NCBI RefSeq assembly: GCF_017948485.1 | Contig: NZ_JAFFSX010000026.1 | Coordinates: 106,064-170,063, forward strand | Length of the DNA: 64,000 nt | Source: Streptomyces sp. GESEQ-35 | Lineage (GTDB): Bacteria; Actinomycetota; Actinomycetes; Streptomycetales; Streptomycetaceae | Direction: 5' to 3' | Shown: positions 1 to 7,044 of the stretch, one piece after another | Numbering within the stretch: the first letter of the stretch is position 1 | How the letters are laid out: each line of letters begins with the position of its first letter | Program-made: the position numbers and the translations under genes | Notes under the pieces: model-generated | Seen by the model: only the letters and a program-made list of their open reading frames with translations | The model's database searches: none | Told to the model about the DNA's origin: nothing

Positions 1-1
1 G

Positions 2-193
2 TGGTCCGGGATCACCGCCGACCCGGAACTCGCGCGCCTGCTCGCGCGGCGGGGCGAGCGCCGCCACCCACCCTGCACGGAGGATGACCTGCCCCTGGCA
101 GGCCATGTGGAACTGTTGCGCAAGGCCGGATTCCGCGACGTCGGGACGGTCTGGCAGTTCGGCAACAGCCACGTACTGGTGGCCGTGCGCTGA
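2..193 (+). CDS. C-terminal end of a class I SAM-dependent methyltransferase (partial)
   Basis: The gene is already open at the left edge and ends at a TGA at 191-193, so only the last 63 codons are visible. The tail contains the pattern HVELLRKAGFRDVGTVWQFGN followed by a short hydrophobic strand ending VLVAVR. This is how many small-molecule Rossmann-fold methyltransferases end (a helix with AGF, then the beta6-beta7 hairpin). The SAM-binding motifs lie outside the window, so substrate and pathway cannot be judged. It could also be a methyltransferase-like protein without activity. Confidence 0.6.
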   Translation, partial: WSGITADPELARLLARRGERRHPPCTEDDLPLAGHVELLRKAGFRDVGTVWQFGNSHVLVAVR

Positions 194-349
194 GGGCACG
201 GCCACCACGAGAACCGGCTCACCTTGATGGGGACAGTCCTGCTCGGTCCGGGGCGTGGCCGGTGTCAGGTCGCCCCAGGCCCGGCTTCGCCGGCCTGGCG
301 GAGCACCGCTCACGCCGGCACAGCGCCCACGACGCAGGCCGAGCCCCCG

Positions 350-469
350 TCACATCGGGATCTCGAAGTGCCCGGTGGCGACGCCCGGACCGTGTTCCCC
401 GGAGGCGCGGGCGTCGAACACCTCCTTGGCCAGGCTCCTCCAAAAGGGTTCCGAGCCCTCGATGGGCAT
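350..469 (-). CDS. Small ORF or gene remnant (39 aa) divergent from the zinc-responsive pair
   Basis: An ATG at 469 opens a 39-codon frame ending in TGA at 350. The product starts MPIEGSEPFW and ends with the strand-like HFEIPM. Its mixed acidic/hydrophobic composition looks like a true protein C-terminus rather than the arginine-rich shadow frames around it. I do not recognise the family. It starts about 10 bp from the Zur-like site and points away from the bL32 gene, so it may share a divergent zinc-controlled promoter. Equally, it may be the last piece of a decayed gene. The ribosome-binding site is poor. Confidence 0.3.
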   Translation of the reverse strand: MPIEGSEPFWRSLAKEVFDARASGEHGPGVATGHFEIPM

Positions 470-478
470 CTTTAGTAA

Positions 479-493
479 TGGGATCCATTTTCA
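479..493. promoter_or_regulatory. Candidate Zur operator (zinc-uptake regulator box)
   Basis: TGGGATCCATTTTCA fits the 7-1-7 layout of the actinobacterial Zur box. The right half ATTTTCA matches the consensus exactly and the left half only partly. It lies in an AT-rich patch in otherwise GC-rich DNA, about 47 bp before the start of the zinc-free bL32 gene, where a Zur repressor would be expected. The call rests on half-site similarity plus gene context. Confidence 0.5.
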
Positions 494-540
494 TGTAGCG
501 TCTGACCCGGCCGCCTGCCCGCCCATCCAGGAGGACTCAC

Positions 541-711
541 ATGGCTGTTCCCAAGCGGAAGATGTCCCGCAGCAACACCCGTCACCGCCGGGCCCAGTGG
601 AAGGCCACGACGCCGCACCTCGTGCCGGTCACCGTGGACGGCGTCTCCTACCTGGTGCCGCAACGGCTGGCCAAGGCGTATCGGCGCGGCCTGCTGCGCC
701 CCGAAGGCTGA
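541..711 (+). CDS. rpmF: Ribosomal protein bL32, cysteine-free (zinc-independent) paralogue
   Basis: A 56-residue basic protein beginning MAVPKRKMSRSNTRHRRAQW, the invariant start of bL32. The four cysteines that hold zinc in the standard protein are absent: the usual Cys-x-x-Cys region reads HLVPVTVDGVSYLVP. Such C-minus paralogues are known to replace the zinc-binding form in the large ribosomal subunit when zinc is scarce, releasing the metal. An AGGAGG ribosome-binding site precedes the ATG. The gene is 4 bp from a COG0523 GTPase gene and behind a Zur-like box, which fits zinc-starvation control. Confidence 0.9.
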   Translation: MAVPKRKMSRSNTRHRRAQWKATTPHLVPVTVDGVSYLVPQRLAKAYRRGLLRPEG

Positions 712-715
712 GCCC

Positions 716-1888
716 ATGCCGCACGGCCGACTCCCCGTCACCGTTCTGTCCGGCTTCCTCGGCGCCGGGAAGACCACGCTCCTCAACCACGTACTCGGCA
801 ATCGCGAGGGCCTGCGCGTCGCCGTCATCGTCAATGACATGAGCGAGATCAACATCGACGCGGCCCTTGTGCGCGGCGGCGACGCCGCCCTGTCCCGCAC
901 CGAGGAGCGCCTGGTCGAGATGACCAACGGCTGCATCTGCTGCACCCTGCGCGACGACCTGCTCGAGGAGGTCGACCGGCTGGCCCGCGAGGGACGCTTC
1001 GACTACCTCCTCATCGAGTCCAGCGGCATCTCGGAGCCCATGCCCGTCGCGGCCACGTTCGCGTTCGCCCGCGACGACGGAACCACACTCGGGGACCTCG
1101 CCATCCTCGACACCATGGTCACCGTCGTCGACGCCGCCAACTTCCTGCCGGAGCTGGCGAGCGGGGACGAGCTGACCGAGCGCGGACTCGACCAGTACGA
1201 GGACGACGAACGCACCGTCAGTGACCTACTCATCGACCAGGTCGAGTTCGCCGACGTCATCGTGGTCAACAAGCTCGACTTGGTCGAGGACACAACCGCC
1301 GACCGGCTACGGGCGGCCCTGACCCGTCTCAACCCGGTCGCCCGCATCGTCCCCGCCGTGCACGGCCGCGTGGCGGCCGGTGACGTACTCGGTACCCGGC
1401 TCTTCGACGTGGAGCAGGCCCAGCAGGCCCCGGGCTGGGTCAAGGAACTCAACGGCGACCACGTCCCGGAGACGGAGGAATACGGCATCTCCTCGACCGT
1501 CTTCCGCTCCGAACTGCCCTTTCACCCGGGCCGGTTGTGGACCCTCGTGAGCGAACGGCTCGACAGCGGCGACTTCGGGGAGGTCCTGCGGTCCAAGGGG
1601 TTCTTCACCCTGGCCAGCCGCCCTCATGTGACGGGCCTGTGGTCACAGGCCGGCTCCGTCGCACGCTTCGAGCCCTCCACCGCACGGGACAGCGAGGCTC
1701 CCTACGCCCAGGAACTCGTCTTCATCGGCACGCAGTTGCGCACCAAGGCCCTGCGGGCCGCCCTGTCCGCGTGCCTGATGACGAGCGGGGAGACGCTCCC
1801 ACCTGGCGATCCCTTCCCCGTCTGGGAGACCTACGGCATCGACGACGCCTGCGAGCACGAGCATTCCGAACTCGCAGAGGCGTCCTGA
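716..1888 (+). CDS. CobW/COG0523-family GTPase, probable zinc metallochaperone
   Basis: A 390-residue G3E GTPase. The P-loop FLGAGKTT is near residue 15, the metal-binding CICC motif characteristic of COG0523 is at residues 73-76, a switch-like ESSGISEP follows, and the guanine-specificity motif NKLD is near residue 185. The C-terminal third is the CobW C-terminal domain. Zur-controlled COG0523 proteins are known to deliver zinc to client enzymes under starvation. The gene follows the cysteine-free bL32 by 4 bp and almost certainly forms one operon with it. A cobalamin role (true CobW) is less likely, because no cobalamin genes are nearby. Confidence 0.85.
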   Translation: MPHGRLPVTVLSGFLGAGKTTLLNHVLGNREGLRVAVIVNDMSEINIDAALVRGGDAALSRTEERLVEMTNGCICCTLRDDLLEEVDRLAREGRFDYLLIESSGISEPMPVAATFAFARDDGTTLGDLAILDTMVTVVDAANFLPELASGDELTERGLDQYEDDERTVSDLLIDQVEFADVIVVNKLDLVEDTTADRLRAALTRLNPVARIVPAVHGRVAAGDVLGTRLFDVEQAQQAPGWVKELNGDHVPETEEYGISSTVFRSELPFHPGRLWTLVSERLDSGDFGEVLRSKGFFTLASRPHVTGLWSQAGSVARFEPSTARDSEAPYAQELVFIGTQLRTKALRAALSACLMTSGETLPPGDPFPVWETYGIDDACEHEHSELAEAS

Positions 1889-1895
1889 GGAACCC

Positions 1896-1936
1896 CGGGC
1901 CCGGCGGTGAACGCGGCCACGACACCGCCGGGCCCG
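1896..1936. terminator. Rho-independent-type hairpin after the bL32/GTPase operon
   Basis: A perfect 14-bp inverted repeat (arms 1896-1909 and 1923-1936, CGGGCCCGGCGGTG and its complement) with a 13-nt loop begins 8 bp after the GTPase stop codon. There is no T-tract, as is usual in Streptomyces. Confidence 0.7.
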
Positions 1937-2840
1937 GTACGGACACGGGCGTTCGGTGGCCACGCTCGGCGCGAAATTCCGACCCTGGCGCCGGCCTGGG
2001 GGCCGGCAATGTTTTCCGTCCCGAGGACTGCGTGTGACCTGCCTGTATGTGGCCGGCAGCACACTGAAACGCACACGGTTTGGGGGGTCGTCACCGTTTC
2101 GGCCTTCCAGCAGGTCCAAGTGAGTTCAGTGCCGCAGAGCACAGGGACGCAGGCCCCGGAGATGCAACTCATCCAGCGCCAGCTTGCGCGCCCGCCACTG
2201 GGCTCCTTGCGCCCCCGCTCCGCGGCCGAACCAGGCAGTTGTCGTGCGCGCGGGACGCGACGATAGAGGATGCGACCAACGGGGATCCCGGCGCGCTCGG
2301 CGAGGGCGCCGTCGCTTGGTCTCTCGGTCTGATCGACGCATGCGGCGGGCCTGTGTGCGCACGGGTCGTACCGCCGCGCATCACCTGGACTGCCAGAGCC
2401 GCGTGAACCAGATCACCGTTCACCAAAGTCCGCCCCGGTCCAATCGCAGCAACTGAGACCAAAACTGAGACCAGAGGAGGCGACGTTTCGCCTGGTCAGG
2501 TGCGGTCTTGGAGACGGTGGCGTCTTGCATCGGCGACGGGCTCTCGTTCCGGCTCAGCTGACATCCTCCTCACCGTCCAAGTGCGATATCCGGGCCGAAC
2601 GTGATCGTGGGCGACGGGCCTGCCACGTCGTGCGCGGCGTGAGGACGCCACACGAGAGGGAACCGCACTGGGTCAATGCTGACCACCGTCTTCCGTGGCG
2701 GGCTTGGCCCACCCTCCGGAGACGGACCAGGACCACCTGGCAGACGGCTAAGGAGGCCATGCCGACCGAGTCCAGGCACTGGCCTGCTCCGGACTGAATG
2801 CGTCAGCATTGGGTCGGCACGACCGGTAACGTCTTCTAGC
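1937..2840. other. 904-bp stretch without a supported gene
   Basis: Short frames exist on both strands, but none has a recognisable protein, a ribosome-binding site or consistent third-position bias, and several overlap each other. The one clear structure is a tandem 11-bp repeat, AACTGAGACCA, at 2451-2461 and 2463-2473. The region looks like degraded DNA between the zinc pair and the defence genes and may hold remnants of an older mobile element. Confidence 0.5.
2451..2473. repeat. Tandem direct repeat of 11 bp in a gene-free region
   Basis: AACTGAGACCA occurs twice, separated by one base. It could be a protein-binding site, an attachment-site relic, or chance. It lies upstream of the HEPN-like gene but about 370 bp from its start. 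Confidence 0.4.
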
Positions 2841-3611
2841 GTGACCGAGACTGGTGTTCAGCCTGAGCCCGCCGACGAGCAGACCACTGCCGAAGACGTA
2901 GGGCGACCTTCTCTTCTGGATTGGCAGAAGCGGCTCAATGCCTCCACCGGTCATCGCGCGATCGCACTCGGAGAGCGAGTCAAGCGAATAGCGTACCTAT
3001 TCCAGGGAAATGTCGCGCAGTACAAGTCTCTCGTTGCCGAACTGCAGGACCCGGCGGTATCCGGTCCGATTTTCGATGTCCGCTGTCCTGAGGCGCACGA
3101 CGAACTTCTCTCAGAGGCCGAGCGTCTCCTGCACAACGCCCTTACCGCGATGAGTACGCGAGTTGATCAGCAGCGCTGTTTCATGGAGAAGCACTTCCAC
3201 GACGACTCGGTGCTGATGAATGAATATGGCGGAAAGGTCGCCTCTCTGTTTAAGAGTGACCCGCAGGCAGATTTCTTAAAGGGGCTTCGTAATTACATTA
3301 CGCACACCCAGCTTCCTGTAGCGCAAAGTAATCAGACGTTCGGGCAGAACTCATGTGAGATCACCTTTATCCTGCCCGGGGAGTCCTTGCTCGAGTGGAA
3401 GGGCTGGAACAGTGCGCAGCGCCTGTGGATCGCTGGACAGGGAGATGCTGTCGCCATCGTTGATGCGGTCGATACCTATGCCTGTAAGGCCGGGAATTTC
3501 GATAAGTGGTTGTTCGCTCGAATCGCTCTTAAATTCAAGGCTGACATCGATGGATATGTGCGTGAGTGCGCGGAGTTCAATCGTGAACATGATCGAGTAT
3601 TCGGTAGTTAG
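2841..3611 (+). CDS. Hypothetical protein with an RxxxxH (HEPN-like) motif beside a CBASS operon
   Basis: The start chosen is the GTG at 2841, giving 256 residues from VTETGVQPEPA; the frame runs further upstream but the extra part is arginine- and proline-rich and unlike protein. The product is soluble and largely helical. Around residues 151-160 it reads LRNYITHTQL, an R-x4-H arrangement typical of HEPN ribonuclease domains. Base composition is clearly more AT-rich than its neighbours, and residue 146 is encoded by the rare codon TTA, so translation may need the bldA tRNA. It converges on the Cap15 gene with only 18 bp between stops. It is probably an accessory defence or abortive-infection gene, but the family is not identified. 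Confidence 0.6.
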   Translation: MTETGVQPEPADEQTTAEDVGRPSLLDWQKRLNASTGHRAIALGERVKRIAYLFQGNVAQYKSLVAELQDPAVSGPIFDVRCPEAHDELLSEAERLLHNALTAMSTRVDQQRCFMEKHFHDDSVLMNEYGGKVASLFKSDPQADFLKGLRNYITHTQLPVAQSNQTFGQNSCEITFILPGESLLEWKGWNSAQRLWIAGQGDAVAIVDAVDTYACKAGNFDKWLFARIALKFKADIDGYVRECAEFNREHDRVFGS

Positions 3612-3629
3612 TTGGTCAGTGGCACTGCT

Positions 3630-4268
3630 TCAATTCTCCGTGTTCTCGCGGTCGGCTGCCTGAGCCTCCGTGAAGGTGCCGAATTCGGTGGAGCGGCTGA
3701 TGAGCGTAAGGTCCACATCGCCGGCGGTGAACCGTTCGGTGAAGTAGTGACCGGTCGCGGCCTTCGGTATTAGACCCGTTACCGATAGGCGGCAGGCGCC
3801 GTCGTGTCTGGGGCTGCGATGCTGGTTCTCCACACGTGGCGTGTTGTCGTACAGGAACCCGATCTCGGCTGTTCTGGAGTTCTCAGGGGCAGCGATCGCG
3901 GCGTTGCTGGAACGGGAGGTGCTCTCCGCGGTGCGGAGGGTGGCGTGCAGGCTCCAGTAGGTTTGCTCGATCGTCATGTAGGCCGCTATAGGACCGCGGT
4001 TCCCGCCGGCCGGTATGTGGCTCTCCGGGCTGGGAATTAGCACCGCGCGCCATGTGCCGTTCACCCACGCTCGGCCGCTCATCCGGTGAATCAGAGGCCA
4101 GTGCCAGGCCCACTTGTCGAAGACGAGGACGCCGTAGCCGACGGCCGCTGGTATGTACGTGAACAGATACCTGAACTCAGATGGGTACAGCCCCAGGACG
4201 AGCAGGACGCCCGTGTAGAGGGTTGCGGCGATGGTGGCACCCGTGCGGAGTGTGCTTGCCGGGCTCAT
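3630..4268 (-). CDS. cap15: Cap15-like CBASS effector (two membrane helices plus beta-barrel)
   Basis: A 212-residue protein. Two hydrophobic segments at about residues 9-27 and 31-51 are followed by a domain of alternating short strands starting RAWVNGTWRAVL (about 66-78), with later strands such as TAEIGFLYDN and VDLTLI. This matches the Cap15 architecture: a two-helix membrane anchor and a cyclic-nucleotide-sensing beta-barrel that damages the inner membrane when the signal binds. It begins with ATG after a strong AAGGGGGAAG site, 9 bp downstream of the CD-NTase stop. Recognition is by layout and pattern, not by alignment; another two-helix CBASS effector is the main alternative. Confidence 0.7.
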   Translation of the reverse strand: MSPASTLRTGATIAATLYTGVLLVLGLYPSEFRYLFTYIPAAVGYGVLVFDKWAWHWPLIHRMSGRAWVNGTWRAVLIPSPESHIPAGGNRGPIAAYMTIEQTYWSLHATLRTAESTSRSSNAAIAAPENSRTAEIGFLYDNTPRVENQHRSPRHDGACRLSVTGLIPKAATGHYFTERFTAGDVDLTLISRSTEFGTFTEAQAADRENTEN

Positions 4269-4277
4269 CTTCCCCCT

Positions 4278-5174
4278 TTAGTAGTTGAGGTAGTACAAGG
4301 CACTGTTGATCAGATCCCGCGCATCGGCCTCATCCCATTTCTGGTCCTCACCGAAGACCTTCTTTACTTCGTTGGGCTCCACCATGTGTCGCGTACCGAA
4401 CCAGGCGTTCGTTAGTTGGCTGCGGACGTTGAGCAGACTGTTCCGTACGGCGTCATCGAATCCGCCCCCGAGGAACACATGGTTGGGCACGTTGTAGATC
4501 AGACACTCGGAGAAGTACGACGGCAGCTCCTTGATCACACCTTGTGCCGAGAGGTCGTTCTCCACGTTCTTCAGCACCCGCACGACGAACTTGTACCGCC
4601 GGCTCGTCAGGCCGTTCTTCGTACGCCCGTTGGCGAGCTGCAGCTCTGGCCAGTTGACGATCTTTTTGCCGTCCTGGCCAAACACGACGCTTCCTTCGCG
4701 CTTGCCTCCGGTAGCTGTGCTGTCGAACAGCACATACTTGAAGCATGGCACGACATCAATGCTGGGGCGGCTGCCGATGACTTCCGGAACGTAAAACGCG
4801 ATGTTGTGATCGGCATCGACCGTCCCGAAATGCTCATCAAGCGCCTCGTGGACCTCCTTGCGGAGTCTGTCCGTCGTCCACGGACCTGTGTACGCGTCCG
4901 GCTTGTTGAACCACGACGTACCGTCGTAGTAGAAGCACTCGTTCAGCTGCACCTTGATGTCAACATCGCTGTCGCCGCGGACGTTGGTCTTGTTCGGATA
5001 GGAGCCTTTCGCCTCGACGGTCAAATCGACCCCTTGGAACGGTTCGTGCAGAGAAATCGCTCCCTGCACCATGCGCTCCGCTCGCTCCAGGCGGTCTTGT
5101 TCCGACTGGCCTGGCGGATTTGGCCACTTGCTGATCAACGTGAGCCGCTGGTCGTAGGTCAACTGCCGCGGCAT
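4278..5174 (-). CDS. CBASS CD-NTase (cGAS/DncV-like nucleotidyltransferase)
   Basis: The start is the ATG at 5174, six bases after GGGGGAGG, giving 298 residues; the frame could extend to 5237 but has no better site. The nucleotidyltransferase signature GSYPNKTNVRGDSDVDIKV holds the G-S pair at 57-58 and metal-binding aspartates around 70 and 72. The third catalytic aspartate is in RPSIDVVPCF (about 140). Such enzymes make cyclic di- or trinucleotides after phage infection. With the Cap15-like gene 9 bp downstream, this is a minimal two-gene (type I) CBASS; no Cap2/Cap3 or HORMA/TRIP13 genes are present. The product nucleotide cannot be told from sequence alone. Confidence 0.85.
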   Translation of the reverse strand: MPRQLTYDQRLTLISKWPNPPGQSEQDRLERAERMVQGAISLHEPFQGVDLTVEAKGSYPNKTNVRGDSDVDIKVQLNECFYYDGTSWFNKPDAYTGPWTTDRLRKEVHEALDEHFGTVDADHNIAFYVPEVIGSRPSIDVVPCFKYVLFDSTATGGKREGSVVFGQDGKKIVNWPELQLANGRTKNGLTSRRYKFVVRVLKNVENDLSAQGVIKELPSYFSECLIYNVPNHVFLGGGFDDAVRNSLLNVRSQLTNAWFGTRHMVEPNEVKKVFGEDQKWDEADARDLINSALYYLNY

Positions 5175-5680
5175 GTAGGTCCTCCCCCGCCCCGAGCCTT
5201 TCCTTGACAACGACAGCCTAGGTACAGGCACTGACAAACCCGCCCACCAGCAACAACTTCTGATTGGGGGCGGACGGACCCGCTGTGTCGGGGTGCTGTG
5301 GCCTCTGCCGCGACTAACGGCTCACGTGTGGACGAACGGCTGGCGTGATGCGGGTGTCTGCTGATTCGCCCGCTGCCTCAGGTACGTCTTCCCAGTCCGT
5401 GGTGGGGCGGGAGTGTGCCAAGGCCCGCGTGGCAAGCAGAGTGCCCAACGGCCGGATGCGATGAGACCGCTGTACCCATTGCTGGTCTTTTTGTTATTTT
5501 CACGCATGGATGCGGAGGAATCTCCGAACCAATCGCACTGTGATGCCGGAAACGGCAGACTCGCTCCCGATCCGCCGTTCTGCGGCGGATCGTTGGGTTG
5601 CGTCTCGGGGGCGTGGCGCTCGACCTGTCCTTCTTCAGCACCCGCGGGCCGGGGTGCAGTGCGCGTCGTCAGGGGAAGAC
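5175..5680. other. Promoter region of the CBASS operon and gene-free DNA
   Basis: About 500 bp without a convincing gene. The part next to 5175 must contain the CBASS promoter on the minus strand. A T-rich patch near 5486-5502 (TCTTTTTGTTATTTTCACG) stands out from the GC-rich background and may belong to a promoter for the small gene at 5681. Open frames here are arginine/proline-rich shadows. Confidence 0.4.
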
Positions 5681-5956
5681 GTGCACATCATCAGGCGATC
5701 GGCACAGGACAGACAGGAGTTGGCGCGCGATCGGGCCCCTTGGCGCGTCGAAGTGCCTGTGTACGAGTCCTTGCTGCATCTGCTGCGTGCTTCCCTGCCT
5801 GAATTCCTGGGCAGTCTCATGGCCGCCACAGTGCTCACCATCGTGGGCTGGAGTGTGAAGACGATCCGCGACCGGAGGCGCGTCCGACGGACGCGGGACG
5901 ACACGCCCCAACTCGGCGGCCCTGCCACCGATACTGACCGCTCGTCGGCCGCCTGA
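5681..5956 (+). CDS. Small membrane protein of unknown function
   Basis: A GTG at 5681, preceded by AGGGGAAG, gives 91 residues. An amphipathic N-terminal part is followed by one clear membrane helix, about residues 45-66 (FLGSLMAATVLTIVGWSVKTI), and a strongly basic tail (RDRRRVRRTR), which suggests the tail stays in the cytoplasm. The frame continues upstream without a good start. A strong hairpin follows 4 bp after the stop, which supports a real transcription unit. The family is not recognised. Confidence 0.5.
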   Translation: MHIIRRSAQDRQELARDRAPWRVEVPVYESLLHLLRASLPEFLGSLMAATVLTIVGWSVKTIRDRRRVRRTRDDTPQLGGPATDTDRSSAA

Positions 5957-5960
5957 GCCT

Positions 5961-5992
5961 GGTTGTCCCCGTTGGGCTCAACGGGGACAACC
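5961..5992. terminator. Strong hairpin terminator after the small membrane gene
   Basis: Perfect 14-bp inverted repeat GGTTGTCCCCGTTG (5961-5974) / CAACGGGGACAACC (5979-5992) with a GGCT loop. It separates the small gene from the end of the peptidoglycan-like operon on the other strand and could serve both. Confidence 0.8.
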
Positions 5993-6123
5993 GGCTGGCA
6001 CGACGACCCCGCCCTACCTGCCAATCAGCCTTCTAGAGATCAACTCTTCCCAGGATCGCCATAAGCCGCGAGTACGAGCCATAGTCGGGCCCTGCGCTGG
6101 CGGACAAGCAGGCCGGCGGCTGC

Positions 6124-6486
6124 TCACAAGCCGGTGATGGGCTGCCCCGTAAGTGCTTGGGCGATCTGCCAGAGCTGTCCACCGCGGGACGCCTTCACGA
6201 GAACGACGTCGCCGGGGCGGAGGATGGAGGCCAGGTAGGCGGCGGCGGTGCCGTTGTCGCCGACCATCGCGATGTCCGGCACGCCTGCCGCGCCTGCCGC
6301 GAGGGCGAGTTGCTTGGCGAGTGTGTCGCCGACCGCCACGATGAGATCGACGCCGTTCTCGGCTGCCATGCGCCCGACCTCGCGGTGGGCTTCCACGGCT
6401 TCGTCGCCCAGTTCCAGCATCTCTCCGAGTACGGCGATCCTCCGGCCGCCTGCGGCCTCGGTCGTGTCGCCGTCTGCCTCGGGCAT
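6124..6486 (-). CDS. Stand-alone MurF-type C-terminal (Mur ligase) domain
   Basis: 120 residues from an ATG that overlaps the upstream peptidase stop as TGATG. From residue 15 on (RRIAVLGEMLELGDEAVEAH to VVLVKASRGGQLWQIAQAL) it matches the C-terminal, amino-acid-binding domain of UDP-MurNAc-tripeptide:D-Ala-D-Ala ligase. That domain is normally the last third of a ~450-residue enzyme. The N-terminal UDP-binding domain and the central ATPase domain are absent, so it cannot ligate alone. It is either a deleted remnant of a full MurF-like gene or a substrate-binding partner in the operon. It is the last gene of the unit. Confidence 0.75.
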   Translation of the reverse strand: MPEADGDTTEAAGGRRIAVLGEMLELGDEAVEAHREVGRMAAENGVDLIVAVGDTLAKQLALAAGAAGVPDIAMVGDNGTAAAYLASILRPGDVVLVKASRGGQLWQIAQALTGQPITGL

Positions 6487-7031
6487 CAAGACTCTCCGTT
6501 GTTCAGGGGCGCGAAGGTGATCGCGCGGCCGGCGTAGGAAGGGGACAGGCGACTCAAGGGGACTCGATCGTGCGTCTGGCCCCAGGCTGACGGGTCCCGG
6601 ATGAAGATCGTCGGGTCGGGACCGTCCTCGTAGCCGCGAAGGATGACGAGGTGGCCTCCCGAACGGCCATCGTCGGGGAGCTGCTCGGTGACGGACACGA
6701 TGACGGGTGCGTCATCGAGGCGGCCGAGCAGGTCCTCGACCGGCACGGGCTCCGCGGTCGCAGGGACACCGAGGTCGGTAGCCAGGCTCGCGATCCCCGC
6801 GTGGAGCGCCCCACGCGGGGTCAGAACCTCGTGCTTGACCGCGAGTTTCAGGAGTTCCGTGACCGTGGGTGCCTTGCGCCCGTAGGCGAGCAGGATCATT
6901 CTCAGCGACGCCAGGCCGCACGCCCGGTTGGACCATTCCAGCCTGTCCCCGAGTGCCCATCCTCCGTGCAGATCCCATTCGGCGGGGGCGATGAGCTGTC
7001 GGCACATGGGGACATCGTGGACGCGCGACAC
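6486..7031 (-). CDS. C39-like (papain-fold) cysteine peptidase
   Basis: 181 residues from a GTG at 7031, with a TAGGAG site that overlaps the stop of the ligase gene. The catalytic set is visible: Cys38 in NRACGLASLRMIL, His127 in GGHLVILRGY and Asp146 in FIRDPSAW. This is the Cys-His-Asp order of peptidase family C39 and its relatives. No signal peptide or membrane helix is present, so it acts in the cytoplasm. In this operon it may cleave, transfer or proofread a peptide product made by the ATP-grasp ligase, but that role is inferred from position only. Confidence 0.75.
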   Translation of the reverse strand: MSRVHDVPMCRQLIAPAEWDLHGGWALGDRLEWSNRACGLASLRMILLAYGRKAPTVTELLKLAVKHEVLTPRGALHAGIASLATDLGVPATAEPVPVEDLLGRLDDAPVIVSVTEQLPDDGRSGGHLVILRGYEDGPDPTIFIRDPSAWGQTHDRVPLSRLSPSYAGRAITFAPLNNGES

Positions 7032-7044
7032 AGTGGGCGGGCTC

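Noticed and set aside
2169..2462. Frames on both strands in the 2.1-2.8 kb region
   Set aside because: They overlap each other, lack ribosome-binding sites and match no family; possible relics only.
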